Source of the DNA: an uncultured Bacteroidales bacterium
Lineage (GTDB): Bacteria > Bacteroidota > Bacteroidia > Bacteroidales > Paludibacteraceae
Length of the DNA stretch: 64,000 nt
Direction: 5' to 3'
Assembly: GCA_900317745.1 (NCBI GenBank)
Contig: ONHW01000003.1
Coordinates: 1-64,000 of the forward strand
Shown: positions 1-6,638 of the stretch, in pieces
Layout: every line of letters begins with the position of its first letter
How positions within the stretch are numbered: the stretch's first letter is position 1
Translations under genes and position numbers: made by a program
Notes under the pieces: model-generated
What the model was told of the DNA's origin: nothing
Databases searched by the model: none
What the model saw: only the letters and a program-made list of their open reading frames with translations

Positions 1-340
1 TTTGCATTTCGCCTGTCATTTTTGGTCAAAAATCAACAAAACGCACGAGCACGCACATTTTTCTTCGGGAAAGTTTGCAAATGTGCATTTTTTTTCGTAC
101 TTCGGCACGCCCCTTCCCTGCGGGCGGGTTCCCTCCGAAGCTACAGTGTGGCAATGCCGGGCATAAGCAACCTTTCCGCAGAAAAATTATAGCTCGCGCT
201 ATTACTTTTTTGCGCCGCAGCACCTGCTTTCATGCAAGCATAAGCAGGCACTTCTGCACTAAAAATGCACATGTGTGCAATTTTTCTTCGGGAAAGTTTG
301 CAAATGTGCATTTTTTTTCGTACTTTGGCACGCCCCTATA
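1..340. repeat. Promoter-bearing intergenic repeat, left copy
   Basis: This stretch shares long blocks with 1810-2155. Shared parts are a TTCTTCGGGAAAGTTTGCAA block (62-80 and 285-302), a GC-rich block around 106-150 with CCCTGCGGGCGGG, and a hairpin-forming block near 218-255 with CCTGCTT pairing with AAGCAGG. Each unit carries a TTTGCAAAT element followed about 20 nt later by a -7-like box. Here the boxes are damaged (TACTTCGG at 98-105, TACTTTGG at 321-328), while the copy before lptD is intact. I see no convincing gene in the first 380 bases; the small open frames look incidental. Confidence 0.75.
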
Positions 341-380
341 TCTATGTCGTGGCAACGCTCACCGCTATATTGACATAGGA

Positions 381-1634
381 TTATATCTCCACTTTCCCTA
401 AAAGGAAATCATAGATATTCATAATCAGAAATCCCTCATCGTTGCGATAAGTCGGTTGCATACCTCCGACAATAACTACTTTCTGAAAACTGTCATCAAT
501 CTTTCTGATGGACTCGAATTCCTGTCTCTTCTTGGCATCGGTATCCATAGCAAAAGCAGATTGAACATAAATGCGTTGATCACCTTGATTACATACAAAA
601 TCCACCTCTAATGTTTTACGCTCGCTCTTACCTTCTTCGTTTTTGGTATTGATTATTACTTGACCGACATCCACGGAGAAACCACGTAAGCTCAATTCAT
701 TATAGATTAGGTTCTCCATTAGATGTCCGGCTTCCGTCTGCCGGAAGTTCAGGCGGGCATTACGCAGCCCCAAATCATCAAAATAATACTTAACGGGAGT
801 GTCAATATATCTTCTGCCCTTGATATCGTATCGCACAGCTTTTGTTATCATAAAGGCATCCTGCATGTAGTCAAGATAATTCTTGATAGTGTCTCTCGCG
901 ATATTGCTTTGCTTGACCGAGTTGAAGGTGTTAGCTATCTTAGTAGGATTAGTCAGACTGCCAATACTGCTTGCCACAATATCTATCAACTCTTCCAGAT
1001 CGTCATCGTTGCGTATGTCGTAACGCTCCTTGATATCCAGCATATACGTGTTATGGAACAACTGCTGCAAATAGTCGCGTTTCTGCTGCTCGTTCTGCAT
1101 AGTCAGAGTCTGAGGCAGTCCGCCCAAACGCAGATAGTCGTTCAAATGTCGCTCAATAAAGGTGGTGTCAGTCTGCGCTGACATATATTCACGGAAACAG
1201 AGCGGGTGTATGCGCACCTCATCGCCTCTGCCACGGAAAGTGGTAATCACATCTTTGGAAAGGAAACGGGCATTGCTTCCGGTTACATACACGTCTATAT
1301 TGGTACGTTTCATCAGCGTGTTCAGCACTTCCTCGAAACGCCCTAACAACTGCACCTCGTCAATCAGCACGTAATAAGTTTTGGTGTCTTGCACTTGCTC
1401 ATCAATGTGCTGTAGCAATGTCAATGGCTCACGCAACCGTTCGTTGTACATGTTTTCCAAGTCAATCGCAATAATGTGCTGCTCATCTGTTCCCTCACTT
1501 TTCAGGTAATCGGCAAACAGGTTAAAGAGCAGATACGACTTGCCGCATCGACGCATTCCGGTGATGATCTTCACCATGCCGTTGTCCTTGCGGTCAATGA
1601 GTTTCTGAAGATAAATAGGACGTTCGATTTTCAT
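381..1634 (-). CDS. AAA ATPase with C-terminal DUF4143 domain
   Basis: The 417-residue protein has a Walker A motif GMRRCGKS at residues 26-33, a Walker B YYVLIDEVQ near residue 97 and a sensor-like YVTGSNARFL. The C-terminal half is DUF4143-like, with a nuclease-fold style EVDFV...YVQSA pattern. The family is common in Bacteroidota, often next to mobile or defence genes, and its cellular role is not established. I chose the ATG at 1634 (MKIERP) because an upstream ATG at 1664 lies inside a palindrome just after the promoter. The promoter (TATCTTTG on the minus strand, 1677-1684) sits between two matching palindromes, which suggests tight repression or autoregulation. Related but distinct ATPases occur at 16865 and 44595. 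Confidence 0.9.
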   Translation of the reverse strand: MKIERPIYLQKLIDRKDNGMVKIITGMRRCGKSYLLFNLFADYLKSEGTDEQHIIAIDLENMYNERLREPLTLLQHIDEQVQDTKTYYVLIDEVQLLGRFEEVLNTLMKRTNIDVYVTGSNARFLSKDVITTFRGRGDEVRIHPLCFREYMSAQTDTTFIERHLNDYLRLGGLPQTLTMQNEQQKRDYLQQLFHNTYMLDIKERYDIRNDDDLEELIDIVASSIGSLTNPTKIANTFNSVKQSNIARDTIKNYLDYMQDAFMITKAVRYDIKGRRYIDTPVKYYFDDLGLRNARLNFRQTEAGHLMENLIYNELSLRGFSVDVGQVIINTKNEEGKSERKTLEVDFVCNQGDQRIYVQSAFAMDTDAKKRQEFESIRKIDDSFQKVVIVGGMQPTYRNDEGFLIMNIYDFLLGKVEI

Positions 1635-1640
1635 GCTATT

Positions 1641-1748
1641 TGCATTTTTTGCGTATATACGCATTTTTTACGAGTGCAAAGATACTGTTTTTTTTTGATA
1701 TATGCAAATTCTATCTGCATTTTTTGCGTATATACGCATTTTTTGCGA
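1641..1748 (-). promoter_or_regulatory. Promoter bracketed by two identical palindromes
   Basis: The palindrome GCGTATATACGC, embedded in TGCATTTTTT...GCATTTTTT, occurs at 1651-1662 and again at 1726-1737. The two copies are 75 bp apart, about seven helical turns. Between them on the minus strand lie a TTTG element (near 1704-1707) and, 20 nt on, TATCTTTG (1677-1684). Two operators around one promoter suggest a looping or dimer-bridging repressor. The same 12-mer occurs once more near 6557, ahead of the RNase E/G gene. Confidence 0.7.
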
Positions 1749-1809
1749 ATAGAAATAACGTTTATATGGCATTTTACGGCATTAAGCCGCATGTCGAGAG
1801 AAACTGACG

Positions 1810-2155
1810 GTTATTTTTTCGTACTTCGGCACGCCCCTTCCCTGCGGGCGGGTTCCCTCCGAAGCTACAGTGCAGCAATGCCGGGCTGCGCGTGCGGCAA
1901 GGCGGTCGCAACGGATGCCGCGTGGCAGCATAAAAGCGACGCCTGCCTTCGCTTCTCCCCACCAAAACATTGCATGTGCAAGTTTTGTCGGGGACCCCAT
2001 TCCGAAGAAAAATATTGCTGGCGCAATGACTTTTTAGTGCCGCAGCACCTGCTTTCATGCAAGCATAAGCAGGCACTCCTGCACAAAAAATGCACTCTCG
2101 TGCAATTTTTCTTCGGGAAAGTTTGCAAATGTGCATTTTTTTTCGTACCTTTGTG
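1810..2155. repeat. Promoter-bearing intergenic repeat, right copy
   Basis: This is the counterpart of bases 1-340. It repeats the GC-rich block (1831-1872), the CCTGCTT/AAGCAGG hairpin (about 2045-2075) and the TTCTTCGGGAAAGTTTGCAA block (2109-2128). Its last unit carries an intact promoter that drives lptD. The rest of 1749-2172 has no gene I can support. The overlapping open frames on both strands look like artefacts of the GC-rich repeat. Confidence 0.75.
2122..2153 (+). promoter_or_regulatory. lptD promoter
   Basis: TTTG at 2122-2125, 20 nt, then TACCTTTG at 2146-2153 match the Bacteroidota consensus. The box is contained in the right copy of the repeat. Transcription should start near 2160, so the ATG at 2131 cannot be the translation start of lptD. 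Confidence 0.75.
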
Positions 2156-2172
2156 GGGTAATTTGGAAAAAT

Positions 2173-4779
2173 GTGCGGATACGGCAAGTATTAACATATT
2201 TGTTCCTCTGCGTTTGTGTGTTTGCACAAGCGCAGTTGGATGCGCCTGTGAGTTATTCGTCAGAGGACTCCGTTGTCATGCTTGGCGACGGTACTGCCAT
2301 ACTGCACGGCAAGGGCGTGCTGCACTACAAAACAATGGAACTGGACGCCGAATATATCCGCATGAAATCCGACAGTTCGACGATCTATGCCGTGGGCGTA
2401 TATGACACCGTGACCGAGGAGTGGAAAGGCAAACCCGTGTTCAAGGACGGCAAAGAGAGCTACGAGTCCGGCGAGATAACCTACAACATCAAGACGCAGA
2501 AAGGATTTATCCGCAACGTGGTGACGCAACAGGGCGAAGGATACATCATAGCCGAAAAGACAAAGAAAGTGGAAGGCGACGAAATGATGATGGCAGGCGG
2601 CAAATATACGACCTGCGACGATCATGAGCATCCGCACTTCTACCTGCGTATGACCAAGGCGAAAGTCAAACCCGGCGAGTACATTGCCACCGGTCCGGCG
2701 TATCTGGTGGTGGGCGACGTGCCGCTGCCACTGGCTATACCGTTCGGATTCTTCCCGTTCACGCAGACTTACTCATCCGGACTGATCATGCCTACGTTCG
2801 GCGACGAGTACGAGCGAGGACTGTTTCTGAAAGGGCTGGGTTACTACTGGGCCATCAACGACTATATGGACCTGGAGATAACCGGCGATATCTACACCAA
2901 AGGTACATGGGCTGTCTATGCCAAGTCGCGGTACGTCAAGCGGTACAAGTTCAACGGCAATATCAGCATCGAGTACCGCAGCGATGTGCGCGGCGAGAAA
3001 GAGCTGCCGAACTACAGCAAGACGAACAACTTCAATATCCGCTGGACGCATACCCAGGACTCCAAAGCCAACCCGTACAGCACATTCTCCGCGAGCGTCA
3101 ACTTCGCTACGTCCGGCTATAACCAGAACAGTATAAACAACTACTACCGTCCGGAGATCAACTCGGCGAACACCACTTCGTCAACCATCAACTATACGCA
3201 GCGATTCCCCGACAGCCCGTGGAGCATAGGTATCAACGCCTCTGTCACCCAGCGAACGAAAGACTCGACGCTGTCCGTTACCGCACCCAGCCTGACGGTG
3301 AACATGAGCAGTATATATCCGTTCAAGCGCAAGAAAGCAGTGGGCAAAGAGAAGTGGTACGAGAAGATCAAGATGAGTTACAGCGGCGCGTTCACCAACA
3401 GTATAACCTGTAAGGAGAATTACTTCTTCCGCTCCAACTTTGCCAAAGATTGGCAGAACAAGATTACCCACAGCATACCTATCAGCGCCAACTTCACGCT
3501 GTTCAAGTATCTGAACGTTTCGCCATCAATCAACCTGAGCGATAAGATGTATTTCCAGCGCGTTGACCAGACCTGGAACGAACAGGAGAACCGCCTTCAG
3601 CGCGACACGACGCAGGGCTTCTACAATGTGTTCGACTTCAATGTGGGCGTCACTCTGTCCACGAAGTTGTACGGTTTCTATACGCCGTACCGCAAGTGGT
3701 TCGGCGACAAGGTTGACCGTTTCCGCCACGTGCTCACGCCAAGTATCAGTTTCACCTATCACCCGGATTTCGGCACGCCGTGGTGGGGATATTACGGCTC
3801 GTACGACCAGCCGGTCGGCACGACGGAGACGGACTCGCTGGGGAACAAGACGTTCGTGCCGAAGCTGGATGCCAACGGCGACCCGATGAAGCTGCGTCAG
3901 GTATATTCGCGTTTCCCGCAGGGTAATGCACCCAACGGTGCAGTCGGCTCTATCGGATTCTCGCTGGGCAACAATATCGAGATGAAGATCCGTGACGACC
4001 AGGACACGACAGGACAGAAGCCGTACAAGGTTGTCTCGCTGATTGACAACCTGTCTATCAGCGGCGGGTACAACTTCATAGCCGACTCGATGAACTGGTC
4101 GAACTTCAACGTCAACCTGCGAATAAAGATCCCGAAGGTGAACTACACAATCAACCTCTCGACCTCTCTCGACCCGTACATGTACGAGCTGAACGCCGCC
4201 GGCACGCCCGTGCGCACGAACAAGCAATACTGGCATAACGGCCGTTTCCCGCACTGGAGCGGTACATCCACTTCGCTCAGTTATACGTTCAACAACCAGA
4301 CGTTCAAGAAACTGGCGGAGCGTATCAACAAAGACAAACCCAAAGCACCCACCGACAGTACACACACCGAGACGCCTGCTAAAGGCAAAGCGCCGACGTT
4401 CACACCGACCGACATACAATGGAGCCTGAGCGTCAGTTATACCTTGCGATACGGCAACGGGTCGACGTTCGATTACGAAAAGATGTACCCTAAGATGGAG
4501 TTCACCCAGAACCTGAGTCTGAACGGCACACTCAACTTCGGCAAAGGCTGGAAAGCTTCCGCCACAACGTCGTTCGACTTCAAGGCGAAGAAATTTACGT
4601 ACACGAACTTCAGCGTCACGCGCGACCTGCACTGCTGGACTATGTCCGCCTCGTTCGTGCCGTTCGGACCGTACAAGAGTTACAATTTCCACATAGGCGT
4701 CAACGCCTCGATGCTGGCAGACCTGAAGTACGACAAGTCGTCGGCAGAGTCCACCAACAAGAAGGTCAACTGGTGGTAA
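2173..4779 (+). CDS. lptD: LPS transport/assembly outer-membrane protein, LptD/OstA family
   Basis: The 868-residue protein has an N-terminal signal peptide (MRIRQVLTYLFLCVCVFAQA), an OstA/LptA-like periplasmic domain over roughly residues 30-180 (GDGTAILHGKGVLHY, KGFIRNVVTQQGEGYIIAEK), and a long C-terminal beta-barrel of alternating aromatic strands. The family inserts lipopolysaccharide into the outer leaflet, working with LptE and the LptBFGC-A bridge. The GTG at 2173 is preferred because the frame-extending ATG at 2131 lies upstream of the promoter's -7 box. GC content and codon use are higher than in the accessory genes, as expected for a core gene. It converges on mutY with 26 bases between stops. 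Confidence 0.87.
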   Translation: MRIRQVLTYLFLCVCVFAQAQLDAPVSYSSEDSVVMLGDGTAILHGKGVLHYKTMELDAEYIRMKSDSSTIYAVGVYDTVTEEWKGKPVFKDGKESYESGEITYNIKTQKGFIRNVVTQQGEGYIIAEKTKKVEGDEMMMAGGKYTTCDDHEHPHFYLRMTKAKVKPGEYIATGPAYLVVGDVPLPLAIPFGFFPFTQTYSSGLIMPTFGDEYERGLFLKGLGYYWAINDYMDLEITGDIYTKGTWAVYAKSRYVKRYKFNGNISIEYRSDVRGEKELPNYSKTNNFNIRWTHTQDSKANPYSTFSASVNFATSGYNQNSINNYYRPEINSANTTSSTINYTQRFPDSPWSIGINASVTQRTKDSTLSVTAPSLTVNMSSIYPFKRKKAVGKEKWYEKIKMSYSGAFTNSITCKENYFFRSNFAKDWQNKITHSIPISANFTLFKYLNVSPSINLSDKMYFQRVDQTWNEQENRLQRDTTQGFYNVFDFNVGVTLSTKLYGFYTPYRKWFGDKVDRFRHVLTPSISFTYHPDFGTPWWGYYGSYDQPVGTTETDSLGNKTFVPKLDANGDPMKLRQVYSRFPQGNAPNGAVGSIGFSLGNNIEMKIRDDQDTTGQKPYKVVSLIDNLSISGGYNFIADSMNWSNFNVNLRIKIPKVNYTINLSTSLDPYMYELNAAGTPVRTNKQYWHNGRFPHWSGTSTSLSYTFNNQTFKKLAERINKDKPKAPTDSTHTETPAKGKAPTFTPTDIQWSLSVSYTLRYGNGSTFDYEKMYPKMEFTQNLSLNGTLNFGKGWKASATTSFDFKAKKFTYTNFSVTRDLHCWTMSASFVPFGPYKSYNFHIGVNASMLADLKYDKSSAESTNKKVNWW

Positions 4780-4804
4780 CAGGAAGGTTAACCGGTGGTA
4801 ACAG
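4762..4804 (+). repeat. Tandem duplication over the lptD stop codon
   Basis: Bases 4762-4783 (AAGGTCAACTGGTGGTAACA plus GG) are repeated with two substitutions at 4784-4804. The second copy re-encodes the final KVNWW-stop after the true stop. It looks like a recent slippage or microduplication and does not change the protein. Confidence 0.8.
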
Positions 4805-4805
4805 T

Positions 4806-5900
4806 CTAAATATGTATGCTCTCCAGTGCCTTGAGCGTGAGGCGTGACAGGGCGTAGTCGTCCAGATCTTCCCACCTGACGGCTATCGTTCCGGGTATAT
4901 CGGGCAGTTCGCCGGTTGCCACAAGGTAAAAGTGCGCATGCAGGCGCTGGTGGCTCAGGATATGTGTGATGGTCGGCAGCTGTTTGGCTGTCTGTGCTTC
5001 TGATGGCTGCGGCGTATCGTTCAGCCATTCGGCTTCGGTAGGATGTTCGGTCAGCGGAAACTCGTACAGGTGGTGCCATATATCCTTGTCGGTGCGCTGG
5101 CGGATGAGCGTCGTGCGTGCGGGAGTAATATATATATTGTACGTGAAGAACCGATCCCGCAATGCGGGTCTGGGTTTTCTGACAGGCAGCAGTTCCGCAG
5201 TGCCTGCAGCGAATGCGCGGCAGTACGCCTGCACGGGACAGTTGGTGCAGTCAGGCGAAACAGGCAGGCAATGCAGCGCACCGAACTCCATGATAGCCGT
5301 GTTGAACATACGCGGGTGATCACGGTCGAGCAGTTCTTCCGCCAACTGACGGAACAGGTGCTTGCCGGCGGAGGTGTCGAAAGCCGTGTCACAGTCGTAC
5401 AACCGCGCCAGAACACGATAGACGTTGCCGTCAAGGGCAGGATAGGGCATATTGTAGGCAAACGAGGCGATAGCGCCCGCCGTGTACTCGCCTACGCCGG
5501 GCAGGGCACGCAGCTCGGCAAACGTTTGCGGAAAGAGGACAGCCGGGGTCTGTCTTCTGTCAGCCGTAGGCGGTCGGTTATCTGTCAGCGCAGCGGTCTG
5601 ATTTTCCACAATCATCTTGGCTGCCTTGTGCAGGTTGCGGGCGCGGGAGTAATATCCTAATCCCTGCCACAGCCGGAGCACTTCGCCTTCATCGGCTGAG
5701 GCCAACAGCTCAATAGTCGGATAGGTGCTGACAAAACGATGGTAATACTCCATACCCTGCACCACACGCGTCTGCTGCAAGATAACCTCCGACAACCAAA
5801 TGTAGTATGGATTGTCTGTTTCACGCCAAGGCAGAACACGATGGTTGGCATCGTACCAATCGTACAGCAAACGATAGAATTTCTGACTATAAAGTGACAT
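4806..5900 (-). CDS. mutY: A/G-specific adenine glycosylase
   Basis: MutY excises adenine mispaired with 8-oxoguanine. The 364-residue protein shows the N-terminal helix-hairpin-helix glycosylase domain with LPWRETDNPYYIWLSE and ILQQTRV, the hairpin LPGVGEYTAGAI, the conserved D in ALDGNVYRVLAR, and the iron-sulfur ligands in C-x6-C-x2-C-x5-C spacing (CLPVSPDCTNCPVQAYC). The C-terminal part is NUDIX-like. The start at 5900 (MSLYSQ) follows a promoter box on the minus strand at 5930-5937, so longer upstream starts are unlikely. An in-frame quasi-repeat insert, residues around TDNRPPTADRRQT, lies between the first glycosylase helices and the hairpin, where relatives have a short loop. Confidence 0.95.
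   Translation of the reverse strand: MSLYSQKFYRLLYDWYDANHRVLPWRETDNPYYIWLSEVILQQTRVVQGMEYYHRFVSTYPTIELLASADEGEVLRLWQGLGYYSRARNLHKAAKMIVENQTAALTDNRPPTADRRQTPAVLFPQTFAELRALPGVGEYTAGAIASFAYNMPYPALDGNVYRVLARLYDCDTAFDTSAGKHLFRQLAEELLDRDHPRMFNTAIMEFGALHCLPVSPDCTNCPVQAYCRAFAAGTAELLPVRKPRPALRDRFFTYNIYITPARTTLIRQRTDKDIWHHLYEFPLTEHPTEAEWLNDTPQPSEAQTAKQLPTITHILSHQRLHAHFYLVATGELPDIPGTIAVRWEDLDDYALSRLTLKALESIHI
5541..5601 (-). repeat. In-frame quasi-repeat insert in mutY
   Basis: On the coding strand this reads as degenerate units of CTGACAGA and ACCGACCGCC type around a short CGG/CCG stem. It adds about 15 polar residues to a surface loop of MutY without breaking the frame. Confidence 0.55.
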
Positions 5901-5929
5901 TTTTTGCCCTATTTTGTAAAATAATGGTG

Positions 5930-5937
5930 CAAAGATA
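5930..5937 (-). promoter_or_regulatory. mutY promoter -7 box
   Basis: CAAAGATA on the plus strand reads TATCTTTG on the minus strand, 30 nt before the MutY start. The divergent HU promoter lies 65 bp away, so both genes are fired from one short AT-rich region. Confidence 0.7.
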
Positions 5938-5978
5938 CATAAAAAAAACGAAAAAACGAATTTTTTTTCACTTTTTCT

Positions 5979-6008
5979 TTTGAATATCAAATATTTTTTG
6001 TAACTTTG
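5979..6008 (+). promoter_or_regulatory. HU gene promoter
   Basis: TTTG at 5979-5982 and TAACTTTG at 6001-6008 form a consensus promoter with an 18-nt spacer. The leader to the start codon is about 70 nt. Confidence 0.7.
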
Positions 6009-6085
6009 CAATCCATTTCGCGCTTTTTGAGTGTGAAATGTGCTTTGTGCGAGAAAAAGTATAACTAAAAAATATTAAAACAATT

Positions 6086-6361
6086 ATGACAAAAGCAGAA
6101 TTAGTTAACCAAGTCGCCATGGAGACCGGCTATGACAAGGCAACGATCTTGGGCATTGTTGAGTGCGCCATGGAGTGCGTTAAGAAGAACGTTGCTGCCG
6201 GAGAGAATGTTTACCTCCGTGGATTCGGTAGCTTCATCACCAAAGTTCGTGCAGAGAAAGTTGCACGTAACATCAAGAAGAACACTTCACTCGTAGTGCC
6301 CGAGCACAAGATTCCGGCATTCAAGCCAGGCCGCGAGTTCTTCGCACAAGTTAGAAAGTAA
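6086..6361 (+). CDS. hup: HU family DNA-binding protein
   Basis: The 91-residue protein is a complete HU/IHF-type histone-like protein. It has the N-terminal helical dimerisation half (MTKAELVNQVAMETGYDKATI), the GFGSF turn, and the C-terminal beta-arm with the FKPGREF motif that grips bent DNA. HU compacts and bends the nucleoid. It is followed 35 nt downstream by the 29-residue basic protein, and both probably share the promoter at 5979-6008 and the hairpin at 6497-6546. Confidence 0.95.
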   Translation: MTKAELVNQVAMETGYDKATILGIVECAMECVKKNVAAGENVYLRGFGSFITKVRAEKVARNIKKNTSLVVPEHKIPAFKPGREFFAQVRK

Positions 6362-6396
6362 ACAATATTTAACCAACCATTTAATATCTTACAATT

Positions 6397-6486
6397 ATGC
6401 CAAACGGAAAGAAGCATAAGAGACATAAGATGTCCACGCACAAGCGTAAAAAACGTCTGCGTAAGAATCGTCATAAGCATAAGTAA
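6397..6486 (+). CDS. Tiny highly basic protein, mS38/bS22-like (DUF1713 type)
   Basis: The ATG at 6397 opens a 29-residue frame (MPNGKKHKRHKMSTHKRKKR and nine more) ending at 6486. Eighteen residues are Lys, Arg or His. Near-identical peptides are encoded in many Bacteroidota and resemble the C-terminus of mitochondrial small-subunit protein mS38/Cox24 (DUF1713) and the actinobacterial ribosomal protein bS22. By that similarity it is probably a small ribosomal subunit protein; this is inference from memory of the family. It lies between HU and a strong hairpin. Confidence 0.82.
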   Translation: MPNGKKHKRHKMSTHKRKKRLRKNRHKHK

Positions 6487-6496
6487 ATGACGCCTG

Positions 6497-6546
6497 CTTT
6501 GCAACTTGATGCCCTGCTACAGCGGTAGCAGGGCATTGCAAAGTTT
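6497..6546 (+). terminator. Strong hairpin ending the HU operon
   Basis: ATGCCCTGCTAC (6509-6520), loop AGCG, and GTAGCAGGGCAT (6525-6536) make a perfect 12-bp stem. CTTTGCA and TGCAAAG extend it outside a small bulge. Only a weak T-run follows, so it may be a processing or stability hairpin as well as a terminator. Confidence 0.7.
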
Positions 6547-6638
6547 ATTAATGCTGCGCGTATATACGCATGCGAGGCTATCAGCCTGCTGACAAATATA
6601 TGCGGAGCGATGTTTAACATTTTGATGTACAGTAAATC

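Noticed and set aside
1476-2405. Plus-strand frame of 309 codons over the ATPase start and repeat
   Set aside because: It crosses a regulated promoter region, a GC-rich repeat and the lptD start in another frame, with no domain.
3526-5079. Long minus-strand open frame of 517 codons across lptD and mutY
   Set aside because: It lies antisense to two well-supported genes, is rich in Arg and Val as expected from the opposite strand of GC-rich codons, and has no recognisable domain.
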